DNA from: Strigamia acuminata
Lineage: Eukaryota; Arthropoda; Chilopoda; Geophilomorpha; Linotaeniidae
Direction: 5' to 3'
DNA: 64,000 nucleotides
NCBI GenBank assembly: GCA_949358305.1
Contig: OX442320.1
Location: forward strand, 4,976,259-5,040,258
Shown here: piece after piece, positions 52,261 to 63,420 of the stretch
How positions within the stretch are numbered: the stretch's first letter is position 1
How the letters are laid out: the number at the start of each line of letters is the position of its first letter
The notes under the pieces: model-generated
What the model saw: the letters and a program-made list of their open reading frames with translations, nothing else
Database searches by the model: none
What the model was told of the DNA's origin: nothing
Program-made: the position numbers and the translations under genes

Positions 52261-53259
52261 ATCAAATCACAACAAATCCATCAAATCTACATTCCACTTA
52301 CCCCAAATTCAATCAAACCGACTCAAACGCCACAAAAACCCACCCAAAACCATCGATCCCAACCCCAATCAATCACGACCACCTTCTCCAAACCAAAAAA
52401 AAAAAAAAAAAAAAAAAAAAACCAACTCCCCACACACCCAACCCATCCAAAAAAACTGCTGAATAGACATGGAATAATAATAAAAGAAAAAAATAGAAAA
52501 AAAAAAGAAAAAAAAACCATCCCGCTTTGAACGGTGCTTATACGACAGTTGTCGACCGGCCTAACGAAGAAGCCGAACCAGGGGATAAGTCTCTGGCAAA
52601 CATCCAACTCCAACCATCTGATATCACGCAAAACGCCATCCAGGGGGTCAATAGAGTAACATCATCTCTCTCAACAGCCTCAATCATATTGAATAAATAG
52701 AAAACGACGTGTTGCCACCATTCGCGCCACGTCCGTCCCCTGTATCGAGCTCTACACACCACGATCCGCCAGACGGCGCATGCGCGTGCACACGGACGCC
52801 TTTCCACGTGGAACCAGGTGTTGCAGATGGAACGCGGGGCTTTGCCGACAAGATGAATGGGTCCAGGGCTGGCAAAGTGGCGTTTTTATGGTCCGCCAAC
52901 CGATTTTCGCCGTCAGCTCAAATTAGGGGCGCTAAGAAAAGAAATAACGTCTCCGGCCACCCGCGCTGTGTGTTTTTCGATTTTTAGATGCGAAATAATA
53001 CAATGAGTGGCCATTTTGGTTTTTTTTTGGGTGTTTACTTGATATTGTGTTTGGTTTCTTCGATGGTTGTTGGTGGATTGTGGTGGTTGGCTTTCAATGT
53101 TGTTTGCGAGTTGTTTGGTGAGAGTTGGTGGTGGGCGCCGCCATTTTTGTTTGGTTGGCGTTATCGAAAAGGTGGATTAGCGAGATTCAATGCTTGGTTT
53201 TGTCTGTAGGGGAATTTAAGTGTTGCATGGTTGAAAATGAAATTTTTGGACTAAGGGAA
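52261..53259. other. Poly-A tracts and a GC-richer island
   Basis: A-tracts at 52396-52421 and 52488-52516. The island at 52540-52990 is CpG-rich, with frames on both strands (52684-52899 and 52538-52807 minus; 52709-52987 plus) but no recognisable domain. It could be a promoter region or an exon of an unidentified gene. 52988-53209 plus encodes a short Trp/Phe-rich frame, unrecognised. Confidence 0.35.
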
Positions 53260-53535
53260 ATTTTGGGTCTAAAATGGTACATTTTGAGTCTAAATAGATA
53301 GTTTGGATCTAAAAGTTGAATTTTTGAACTGGAAATAAAGAATTTTTGTCTAAAAAGGTAAATTTTTGGACTAAAATGACATTTTTGAACAAAAACAATG
53401 GGATTTGGGGTCTAAAATGGTAATTTTGGGTCTAAAATGGTAATTTTGAGTCTAAAATGGTAATTTTGGGTCTATAAATGTAAATTTTTGCAATAAAAAT
53501 GAGACTTTTGGTCTAAAAAGATGCATTTTTGTCCA
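53260..53535. repeat. 20 bp minisatellite, about 13 copies
   Basis: The unit TTTTGGGTCTAAAATGGTAA is in exact 20 bp register from 53401 to 53480 and degenerate on both sides. The GTCTAAAAT core matches the array at 28120-28860. Confidence 0.88.
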
Positions 53536-54294
53536 TAAAAGTGCTTTTTTTAACACACAAATGCACATTATAGGCCAATCATTTATACTGCACATTATTA
53601 TCTTTCAAAATTGCAATTTTCCAAGCCAGTGGCCTAAATATATTTTCCCATTATCATTTCCTAATCAATTATTCAAAAAAAGTTTAAAATAAAATAAAAT
53701 AACATAAAAATAGCAATAAAAAAAACGCCAATGCAGGGCCCCAGTGTGACCCAAAAGATCATAAAAGTCAACTGGATATTCTGGGACATGAGAAATGTGA
53801 AAATAAATGCAATGTCAAAAGATAAAAGGAGTGCAGTTTTTGAACCTGAAGGCAACAGCAGTGCCTAATCGATTACCAAACAAGATATCAAGTGTAAAAC
53901 TTGCGTTAAAGATAAACAGGCTGAATCCTAAGTATAAATACTCAAATTCAGAGTAGAACACAAGTGAAATTGAATTCCAAAACTGCCCCCCCCAAGTGTT
54001 GGAATTGCATTTTGATCTGGAACTCAAGTGGTTTCTATATATCCTTTTTTAATATTGGGAGAAATAAATTTTCATACCAACTTTCCTGCATCACTTCTCA
54101 ACTTGACTGTTGCTTGCAAAAGTGGCCCCAGAGAAAAGTCTAGTTTTATTGCCACATACGAAGTACTATTGCATTGCAGTCTCCGGTAAATGTCTTTCGA
54201 TTATTGGGATGTCCGCGGAACGTCCAAACACCTATTTAACGGCTCCCAGATAAATTCTCAATGCGTTAAAAGATCCCGGAAAAGTATATCCTTA
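53536..54294. other. Non-coding DNA
   Basis: AT-rich, with (AAAATA) runs at 53685-53720. No gene recognised. Confidence 0.5.
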
Positions 54295-54320
54295 GGTTCA
54301 CACTTGTGTTCACAATGGAC

Positions 54321-54435
54321 TAGGGGTCGGCAACCTGCGGCTCTTTCGATGTCAAGATACCTATATACCTAATCCTAATCCTAATCCTAAATTGTAACTT
54401 TTGGCTCTTCCGTCTCAAAAGGTTGCCGACCCCTG
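54321..54435. mobile_element. hAT-like MITE, 115 bp, nested
   Basis: Ends TAGGGGTCGGCAACCTGCGG and GGTTGCCGACCCCTG. Flanks CAATGGAC and CATTAGAC agree at 6 of 8 positions, an eroded 8 bp duplication. The interior has four CCTAAT hexamers (54370-54391). Confidence 0.8.
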
Positions 54436-54654
54436 CATTAGACGGAATGCAAACTGCTTGCGTCAAAAAATTCTTGACGTTGACGCCAATTCCTTCTTCG
54501 ACTCCAAGTTGAAGTAAGCGACGCAACGCAAGGAAAGGTCTTGCGGCCAACCAATCATGATCGACTCCAACTCTCGTCGATTCACGTCTGGTTGGCGAGA
54601 CTTTGCCACGTGCAAACAGGCTGCCAATTTTGGATTCTGGAACTAGTTCTGTAA

Positions 54655-54909
54655 CAGGGGTCGGCAAGTAATTTGAAGTGCGGTCCGGATACTATTGAAA
54701 ATTTTTATCGAGGTCCAGAAAAAAAAAATCCTAATACTTACTAGTTTTAAATTTTTATTTTTTGACTCATTTAAGTAATTATATAAAACACAATAGGTAG
54801 GTATTCTAAAAAATTAATGCGAGAAATTACACCCTACACCTTTGGCGGTCCAAGTTTCGACCTTTCGCGGTCTGGATAAGGACCGCGGTCCACCTGTTGC
54901 CGACCGCTG
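54655..54909. mobile_element. hAT-like MITE, 255 bp, nested
   Basis: Ends CAGGGGTCGGCAAG and TTGCCGACCGCTG. Flanks TTCTGTAA and TTCTAGAA are an 8 bp duplication with two changes. It sits at the same family B position as 45993-46251. Confidence 0.85.
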
Positions 54910-55233
54910 TTCTAGAACTAGATTCAATTCCAGGTTTCATTGAAACCTTCTGATTGACCGGACGCAACATCAATTGTTTCAGCTCTGTTCACACGTTCCC
55001 TACAGTGTGAACAGACTCTGCGTTGTGTTTGACTAATATTTCTTTGCGTTGCGTTTAGTGTGAACACAAGTGTGGCCCTAGCTTTACAGTGAATTAAAAA
55101 AATTTTCACGTTTGTAGTAGTATCTTTTATTGGCTAAAAAAAGTATATCCTAATGTTTGAGACACAATAGGAGCATTGCGGGGCAAATCGCGTTGCAAAG
55201 CACTTTTGACGCCATCAAAAATGATGAAAGATC

Positions 55234-55525
55234 TCACCGGATTGGCTCCGATCAAAATCGCAGACCAAAAGGTACAGTCGTGGACAAAAAAAACTTCCCT
55301 TCAGTTTAGCTGTTTTAATTTCATCTACCAGGTGGCATAAAAATCCAATGAAATTCAATGACATCAATCTTGACCCGGTCTCTCGTCTTGCCCTAGGAAC
55401 AGTATTAAAAGATAGACCTGGCAAATACTGATGGATAAACTTAAAAAGCTAAACTGAAGGAAAGATTTTTTTGTTCACGACTGTACCTTTTGGTCTGCGA
55501 CTTTGATCGGAGCCAATCCGGTGTG
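55234..55525. mobile_element. Foldback element with ~80 bp inverted arms
   Basis: Left arm 55234-55315 and right arm 55441-55525 are complementary across ACCGGATTGGCTCCGATCAA, TCGCAGACCAAAAGGTACAG and TCGTG(G/A)ACAAAA, with few mismatches. The inner TACAGTCGTGGACAAAA resembles a Tc1-like TIR, but the symmetry extends about 35 bp beyond it. The central loop is about 125 bp and non-coding. Confidence 0.8.
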
Positions 55526-58500
55526 ACCTGACGTCATTTTTGTGTGTTGTAAAACTACTTTTTTATTTTTTGAGTAAAAAGGCCAATATTATCATTACAC
55601 TTGGTGAATAGGCTGCTGGACATGTAACATGTGACATCATAGTTACTCATAATTCATAATCAACTATCCATGTTATGCTTGGTTTAACCAAGGAAGTCAC
55701 TTAGCTGGTGTTCACACTAGTTCATTATCCAATGACCAAAACCATTTGGGATCCTAGAAATATGATTAGTAGATTGCATCAACTACAAGTTGTGTCAACA
55801 CTTTCCTCTCAAGGGGACCAAATCAGCAGCAGCAATTGAAGTGAAAATGTTTGGCATGTGAAAAGATCACGGCTTTAAACGCTTACAAATTCACTGTTAA
55901 GTCCCAGTCTACACTAGAATGCAAAGTAACAAAGAAACCTTGTCTGCTTGTTCTATGCATCTTTCTTACTTGCTGGCAGTGCAGGAACATCCGACTCCAG
56001 CAAGTCGACAAATGTGAACTTTTTGGAGGCCTAAAGGGACCCTCTCCAGGTGACCCACAGAAAACAATGGCTAGATGTGCTCAATTTTAAACAATTGCAA
56101 ATTCAAACAAAATAGATGCCCCTTAGAGGAAAGTTTATTATTCCAAATTAACTATATTGCTCATTAATTTGATTTACATTAACATCTAGTTCTCAGAACA
56201 TCTCAAAAGTAACAACGATAACATTAACCAACTCTTAAAATTCAACAACAACAACAATCTTGTGGAAAACTCAAATTACCTCTAACAAAATAAACATCAA
56301 ATAAAACCGATCCGCCAATAGTAACCCTCCTTGCATTGACGAGCCAATTTTATGTGGACCACCCAGTATATTAAAGCCAGAAAGGGTTAATTGTTAGACA
56401 TAACAAATTTTTCGTTATAACGAACAAAGAGAAGTACCGGTATAGGAATTTATTTAATTACTAACAGATGCATAAGTTAAGATGCCCGGATATGAGCTAC
56501 ATAATACCCTAGCGGTTGGTGATGGAAATAAATCAATATATTTTAACACCTTCTTTATGTGAATCCTAACCGACAAGCCTCTTTAATCATTACTAAAACT
56601 TTATCCAGCCCTTTTACATCCCCCCGTGTCCACTTTGCACCGTTAGAAATTTACGCCGAGCTGAATAGGAGGCAAAGTGCCAACTACAGGGAGATGAAGA
56701 TTTGCTGTTGCTTTGTCAGCACCAACACAAACACCATCTGCTCCCAACCACTCCTTGTCTCTCCCATTTAATAACAAGCCTCGGATTTAGGTGGCTCGCT
56801 CTTCAACTTGCAGGTCACTAGCAAGGGTCAAGTTAACTACATGGTCAAGTGTTGGATACTTAACACGGAAAAGGTAACCAAGTCCTTCCACTTTCAATTT
56901 ATTAACCCAATTATTGAAGTTTGCCATTTTCTCACAGCAGTATATCAGGAGATAATGTTTTCCATCAAATTAACTCCCTCAAATGCATTTAAAGACATTG
57001 TTTCAGCTAGATGGTGCAGTAAATTGGATAGGAAATGTCCTTCAACTATTTTGCCACACTGAATAATGCACTAACCCTCGACAAATCAACGTCAAATGGT
57101 TATGAAAGCTTGTCGGCTGACAGCTGCACCCCAAAACCATTCTTTTAAAAGCGGATCTATATATCAAAAAAAGGGGATTTTTCGACATCAGACAGCAATG
57201 AGTGCTGCTTCTTCCTTTCCAATTTATACATCATCATCCCCTGGCTGCTGACAATGAGCTTCGACAAACAGAAAAGCCGATGAGTTGATATAATGGCAGT
57301 CGGTCGGTATTTATCTGTTCGTCGAGTCAACTTTTCCTAATGGTAATTGGACAGTAAGTCAATTTGGCTAATTGTTGTTTGTATTGAGCTAATTGGATGG
57401 TCAATCAATGGCTCATTGGAGGTATCTCCAATGCAACTACAAAGGCTGGAAATTAAATATTTCTAAAATAACCTTCAAGTTTATTTCAAGGTCAATGGAT
57501 CTTCCCCGGCAAACCGAACAAGTTGACAAGCTTTTCTTTGTCGTTACTTTCAAAGATGAAATTTGGATGAGGTTCCTCCTGGATGAGTAAACCCCAGCCT
57601 CTGATGGCAATAGTAAAGAACCTCTAAGTTGTTTCAAATATCTCCTGCCGGTAGGTCGTTTCCATGGTGCTTCTTACAAAATTATCAACTTAAAAATTAA
57701 CCTGCTATATGCCGTATGTTAGTGACGTCGTTGACTTCTTGGAGTGAGAAACTCTGAGCACGTCTTACTCTATGGGTGGCTTAATTCAGACTGGGGGTTA
57801 AAACTGCACATGGTGGAGACATGGTTACATGACACTACATAAGTAGACTAAATAATCAGAATACCCAACATTCCAACACTATATTTGGTCAAACATTTAA
57901 TTAACTCACCCCTAACTGAGACTCCCAGCAGGTTACCCTTCCAAGTACTAACTAGACCCAATGCCGCTTAACTTCTGTGTTCCGAGTAAACGGGTGACCG
58001 ATTCTACGCCGACTTCCATGGCCGACTCTAAATCTATCAGCACCATGTACAACACACAAAAACTAAAAACTGTCTTTTCAGTTCACAACTTTACAGCTAG
58101 TCAGTGAATTTGGGAATCATTAATACGCCCCATACGTTTTGGCGCCTCGTGCAATTGCACCGCTCGATCGCTTCTAAAGCCGCCCTTGCTGATTTCGCCC
58201 GAAGCTCTTCTTTTCTGGAACAAATTAACAACGTCAAACTGGTATGGCTGTAGGCATCACCACTCAAAGCAGAGCCATATTTCCCCACAGGCCAACTATG
58301 CCCTTGCCTAGGGCGACAAATTTTAAGAGGCTGCAAGCAAAGAAAAAAATAACCTTTTTCTCGAAGTCGCTTCATTTCGTCACCGCGTTTTTTAGACTGC
58401 ATCCGCCTCACGTTGAAGGTTTTTTTCTCTTTTTTTAACAAGGGGGGGCTAACACCCCCTTGACCCCCCAAACCAAACTAGCTTTTTTAAACTAATCTTC

Positions 58501-58599
58501 ATCCACTGAGAAATAGTCAGCGCCGAAATGATCGACAACGAAATGACCAGACCCCCTTTTCTCATTACCCATTACGTTACCCGATGTATTTTCATCAAG
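55526..58599. other. Unique AT-rich DNA, few landmarks
   Basis: Small frames (55851-56090, 56559-56771, 56808-57062, 57393-57590, 58097-58471 minus) lack domains. A lone TTCGTTATAACGAAC at about 56410 is a Tigger-like scrap. A 5S-derived fragment is at 57921-58003. Confidence 0.4.
57921..58003 (-). pseudogene. 5S rRNA-derived fragment
   Basis: The reverse strand contains CAGAAGTTAAGCGGCATTGG, GTCTAGTTAGTACTTGGAAG and GGTAACCTGCTGGGAGTCTC, covering most of the 3' half of 5S rRNA. It extends further 3' than the copy at 47055. A pseudogene or SINE piece. Confidence 0.75.
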
Positions 58600-58832
58600 A
58601 TCTGACCTTAAGAATAGAGAAAACTCCCATTGGTCGAGACCTTTTCACTGGTTTAGTGATACCTAAAAGTAGAACAATACACCAGGTTTTAATAATACAT
58701 CAGGTTTTATTAAGCACTTCGTTGTTGTTTTTAATGGAATTCTTTGTGTGAATAGTATGATCGCGATCACCCACTCCACAGTAAGGAGTAATAAGGCTGG
58801 AGTTTTCTCTATTCTTAAGGTCAGACAGAGCA
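58600..58832. mobile_element. Tc1/mariner-type MITE (second copy of 46480 family)
   Basis: TCTGACCTTAAGAATAGAGA and TCTCTATTCTTAAGGTCAGA with CAGAGCA before TA. The left terminus lacks about 5 bp. The interior is closely similar to 46480-46704 (AATACATCAGGTTTTATTAA, CACTTCGTTGTTGTTTTTAA) but keeps a short CACCCACTCCACAGT segment missing there. Confidence 0.85.
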
Positions 58833-59922
58833 TAGTTCCGTCAAATTCTAAACACCTACAAAAACATCAACAAGATTGCCCAACCACCCACCTCCCTCCC
58901 TTTATTATCAAATGAAGGCAACTAGCCGCAAGACAGGCTTCCTCTCATCAAAATGGTGGCCTTGCCTTTCCCCGCGAAGCCCACCGATGAAGGATTCATT
59001 TCAAGATCCACTTTCTAATTGCACCTTAAAGTTTTCATTCACTGCTTGGGTTGGTCCGCGGCTGTTTTCTCTACCGTAATTGAATTGCTCTTCCCCATCG
59101 CTCGCTCGTTGCATCGATTGCCCACCCCCCTATCCAACGCACCTTGTCACCATAGCAACCACTGTGAGAAGGCGGCAGATGGGGCAGTGCCTACCCAAAT
59201 CCAAGACAACGGTTGCTATAGTGATTAGCGCGCTTTGGTGGACCCCCAACCCCCACAGTCGACGAAATGGGCGTCTCCATCCGCCAAAGACGCGTTCCTG
59301 TCATTTCGTGAGGGGAAGGAAATCGGATAAATCGATGTAAAAATTGCACATTTTAAGATTTATGACGCAGGTCGACGTCACTGGGTGCGACGTGCGTTTG
59401 TAAACGATTGACGTGGGGATTACGAGTGGCGGCAGCACGTAAAGGGGATCAAAGAGGTGACGGCGCGAGACGGATCGGAATTTACACCGAGCAGTGAAAT
59501 CCTTCACGCCGAAAGCGCACGAAACGCCAATGGGTGTCTTTTAATCAAGCTTTTAAACAGTGCACCTGTCTCTAACGGCTCAAATAATTGAAGAAAATTA
59601 CATTTGTCAAATTGGGCGAATTTATCATCCTCATTTTTCTACTCTTCACATCCAGCGCGGGGTGCCAAAATGCTTCGTCTTTAAGGTGTAAATGATGCTA
59701 ATGAAGCAATTGCGGTCCAAGTGTTGGGGGGAGGAAAAAAATTGATTTTTTATTTTTTATTTTTTTGTTATTTCCTTTTTTTTTTATATAAATGGCGTTC
59801 ACTAATGAGTTCGCGCTGTAATTATCCCCCAACAGTATGGGAAAAATGGAAATTCTTAGTAGCCACTTAATCAAATGATTTAAACCTGAATGGAATTTAT
59901 TCCGTTTGCCGGTAAAATTGAA
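58833..59922. other. Non-coding DNA with GC-richer island
   Basis: 58860-59520 is unique and CpG-containing with two inverted X-boxes. Frames such as 58876-59079 and 59301-59507 (minus) are unrecognised. Could be a promoter region. T-rich after 59740. Confidence 0.35.
59146..59225. promoter_or_regulatory. Pair of inverted RFX X-box motifs
   Basis: GTCACCATAGCAAC (59146-59159) fits GTNRCC-N2-RGYAAC fully. GTTGCTATAGTGAT (59212-59225) is an inverted near-match (ATCACT AT AGCAAC). They face each other with 52 bp between. X-boxes of this form bind RFX factors at ciliary gene promoters, but no downstream gene was found. Confidence 0.45.
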
Positions 59923-60455
59923 GTACGGTATTTTATCGATTAAGAGCCGCGACGCTTATTCAAAACTGCCATTTTTGTCAGCAATTACAATTCCGCTACA
60001 ATTCGAAGGCGGCTACAATTCGAGGGCGACTACTACTCGAGGGCGGCTACTACTCGAGGGCTAGGCGTGTGCGAATTTGCGATTAATCGTAATGCGATTT
60101 TTTTTTGGTTGAATATCGCAGCTATTTAATTCACTAGCTGTTGTTTGCTATATATCGCATCGCGATTTGCGATTATTGCGAATTATTGCGAATTATTGCG
60201 AATTATTGCAAATTATTGCGAATTATTGCGAATTATTGCGAATTATTGCGAATTATTGCAAATTATTACGATTATATCCCGATATATCGCGAATGCAATG
60301 TATCCCAAAAAAATCGCAACAATCCAATATCCCAATCGCATTTGCGACAAAAATTAATCGCACAAGCCTATCTAGGACGGCTACAATTCTATGGCGGCTA
60401 CAATTCGATGGCGGCTACTATTCGATGGCGGCTACAATTCGATGGCGACACTTAA
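59923..60455. repeat. Family C repeat with 16 bp array, split by a hAT-like MITE
   Basis: TACGGTATTTTATCGATTAA with GAGCCGC opens a family C copy. From 60000 a 16 bp unit CGGCTACTACTCGAGG (variant CGGCTACAATTCGATG) runs to 60061 and resumes after the nested MITE from 60373 to about 60450. The two halves differ in GAGGG versus GATGG. Confidence 0.75.
60062..60370. mobile_element. hAT-like MITE containing a 10 bp array
   Basis: Ends TAGGCGTGTGCGAATT and TTAATCGCACAAGCCTA. Flanks TCGAGGGC and TCTAGGAC agree at 6 of 8. The interior is full of GCGAT/ATCGC inverted words and holds nine or so GCGAATTATT units (60177-60270). Frames through it are artefacts. Confidence 0.78.
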
Positions 60456-61129
60456 TCTGTATTAATGGTTTTCGGCCTTTAATCAGTGTCTAGACAAGGA
60501 TAATGAATAGATTTTAATCGCTGTTTATTCGTCCGACCTGAAAGCTAAAGTGTACACCAACAAGCAATTGGACCAATCAGAAGAATGGACCAAAAATAGA
60601 GAAAACTAAACAAATCTTTGTTTATATAGCGATGTTTATACAAGTTTAATCCGCGCAATAAGTGTGGCTTTCAGCAAGCCCGTCGTCAATCACGACGAGT
60701 GAATCTCCAAAACAATATTTCCAAAACACTCAACAATGCTCGATGCAGTGTAGAATGATGCAATTTATAGAGGTGTACGAGTGGAGAAGAAAGGCAGCTT
60801 ATCTGCACTTGGGGAGTTAAGTTTGTGCTGGCGTTGGCAGGTATATCGAGGTGTATGCAGTGGAGAGTTTAAGAGTGTGAGACGCAGCGTCTGCTGAGAA
60901 TAAATTTCTCCAACCCGCGTTCAAATGCCGAGTGTTTGCTGGCACCGCGCTGGCCTAAAAGAGCCTCTTTGGCTCTCATTATGGTTCCGCAATGAGTCCA
61001 GATTAGTTCCACGCATCACCTCGATCGAAGCCGTCTCGACAAAAACTTAAAGAAACACTTCCGCAGTCCAGCAGTCCAGCAGTCATTCTTATAAAATTAC
61101 TAACCAAATGAGAACCCAGACATCCATTT
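60456..61129. other. Non-coding DNA
   Basis: Unique, moderate GC at 60780-61060, no recognisable gene. Confidence 0.4.
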
Positions 61130-61262
61130 GCATTCTTTATTTATTTATTTATTAAAGTCTCTCCCAAGGAGTAAAGGGTTACAGGAAAATTATACATTCT
61201 TTTGTTCATTGAGAATAAACGTGCGAAGGAGTCCGTGGAGGTGCCCTTTCAGGTCGAGCTGA
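61130..61262 (-). mobile_element. Possible 3' end of a non-LTR retrotransposon
   Basis: On the minus strand, a reading frame ending HLHGLLRTFILNEQKNV with stop at 61190-61192 is followed by TTTACTCCTTGGGAGAG and a (TAAA)n tail at 61139-61156. A short 3' UTR with such a tail is typical of many LINE clades. Upstream ORF sequence was not recognised, so this is tentative. Confidence 0.35.
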
Positions 61263-63266
61263 CCTTGTTTTTTGTTAATAATAATTTTTGGGGATATTGT
61301 TTATATTGTTGATAGTATTTAGAAATATGTTTATGGCATTATTGGCACTTCATCATAAATAAAAACAAAAGTTTTAAATTTTGCCACTAACGGTCCTGTG
61401 ATTTTTCAACTGGTTTCCCGGGAAATCGGCACTCCGTTGAAAATGACTGAAGATTTATCAGTTCTATTGATGTGGTCGTATAGCAAGTTGATGGTGGTGA
61501 CCTTAAATTTAACCCGGAAGGTCATCTTCAAGGTCATTCACTTTCTAACTTTTAAACCGTTTAAGATACAGCAAAATTTCCAATTACAAAGTTGTAGAGC
61601 ACCATCAAATTAATACTACCCAACTTATAGGTTAGGTCATTTCTTAGGACTTGGGTCATTTTCAACAAAGCGGAAAAATGAATCGCGTACCGAGGATTAA
61701 GCTCGGAGCATTTCTTTCTAGATGGGTTTCTTTATTCAATCTAAAAGTAAATGGATATACATAGGGGCGATACCGTACCACGATACAAGGAAGCAGACTA
61801 ACCGAAATCGGTGTGGCACTTCACTACAAGAATAATGTATTGCCATGTAAACATTGTCCCAACATTTTTCAACCATAAATTTGGGAGAGAATTGCACCAC
61901 TTGGAGCAGAATGAATAAGATCACAGATTTCCAACATCAAAGGTAAAATTAATTCCTGCATTGATGGTGATAAGAAAAGCCGAAAGTAAACAGCGTATAC
62001 CCTCTGTAAGTTTGACCTCTTGACCTTCAGTTTTTCAAGGACATGTGACAAAGATGTATGATATGTGATCAGCTGACCACATCAGTAGAGGCACCTGGTG
62101 CTGAAATTGTCGACAAATACCAAATCTTTTACTGCACTTGAAAATAACTTAAAAATAACTTATATGCGATGCTCAATTAAAGGCAAGTTTTTCCTCAATA
62201 ATCTTTGCAGCAAAACCAGAGCCCTTTAATCAAATTCAAGCAAAAGCCGATTGGAACCTCAATCACACAAAATCCCCATGTAGTTTTTCATCTTTTCCCA
62301 TAAATACACTTGAAACAAAATGTCTAGATGTAGGTGTAGTCAAGACTAGCCATTCTTTCAATTGAATCTCACACCCCCCATGTCTGTAGAGCTCGTTTCC
62401 TTAGTTCCAGCAGATTGGCATTGTAAATCCCCTATTCCTTTCCTTCCCGCTAAAACAAAGACGTGCTTGGAACACGCTCTCCACATATTTCTCTTTTTCA
62501 CACACGCAAAAATTCATACTGCAGAAACACATTGAGATAAAATCTGCCATTTTGATTTTTTTTTAATTTAATGATAATTTAGACGGCCATATTCTTTAAT
62601 AAACTGAAACTTGTTACCAAAACAAGGCCATCAAAGGATAATTACTAGATATAAGCTTTTTACCCTTGTGATAACGCTGAAGGACAAGAAAAACATCTAT
62701 ATTTAGACTCACATTACACTTTATTGGGTCTGAATTGAATCCACCACTGGAAGTTAATCAGTGTTGAACAAAATGAAATTTTGCCAATTACGGAGTTTGC
62801 GACAAGTATTTCTCCCTCGTTAAAACCCCCGATACACCCACAACTCTAGCGGGGTCGGTTCATTTAGTGAAATACGTTTTGTTAGTAATATTGTTTAGCT
62901 ATGGTATCACTAAATTGCATTGTGGGAGTTTAGGTAATAAAGCAATAAAACACTTTTGAAACATACAAGACCGCAAGCAATCAGGTTTACTTCATGAGAC
63001 GACTATACATGAGTTACAAAACAATAAACAAAACTAAACATGACGTCTGATGACGCGCAATTTCCTACTAATGACACATTAAACACTGATTGGTTACACT
63101 AACACATTGTATATGTGTGTTGTCACGAAAAAATAAACACAGAATATTTCGCGCTTAAATTTGTCAAGAAAAATGTATTGAAAATTTTCAATTCTGAATT
63201 TGCTTCGCTGCATTGAAGACGGAAACTTCACGCAATAATTAAATCTCGCCGCAGAAATGCAAACTA
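61263..63266. other. Non-coding DNA with an AAGGTCA-containing repeat
   Basis: 61390-61690 has direct AAGGTCAT words (about 61518, 61529) and inverted GTTGAAAATGAC/GTCATTTTCAAC near both ends, suggesting an old TIR element. The phrase ACAAAGTTGTAGAGCACCA resembles repeats I associate with arthropod genomes, from memory only. The rest is unremarkable. Confidence 0.35.
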
Positions 63267-63420
63267 TGCTCTGTCCACGCGTAACTTGGGCCTATTTCCG
63301 ATTGGCTGAGCCTTTTCACTGGTGTAGTGATACCAAAGAATAGATCAAAACACTGGCTGACATTTTGAATGCTGTCCAGACAAAACAACCAATAAAAAAA
63401 TTCGAAAATTGTTTTGTTCC
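63267..63420. mobile_element. Tc1-type TIR element left end, truncated
   Basis: TGCTCTGTCC after TA, then TTGGGCCTATTTCCGATTGG, CTGAGCC and CACTGGTGTAGTGATACC. The following CAGACAAAACAACCAATAAA matches the left interior of 34028-35135. No right end was seen. Confidence 0.65.

Larger units (their letters stand above)
54295..55078. mobile_element. TIR family B element with two nested hAT-like MITEs
   Basis: Ends GGTTCACACTTGTGTTCACA and TGTGAACACAAGTGTGGCCC are inverted repeats, each next to TA. The interior matches 45913-46477 in reverse. Without the two nested insertions it is about 414 bp and has no coding frame. The superfamily is uncertain; a TA duplication would suit Tc1/mariner. Confidence 0.75.

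Noticed and set aside
54370-54391. Telomere-like CCTAAT repeats
   Set aside because: Only four hexamers, wrong sequence for the usual animal telomere (CCCTAA or CCTAA), and inside a MITE.
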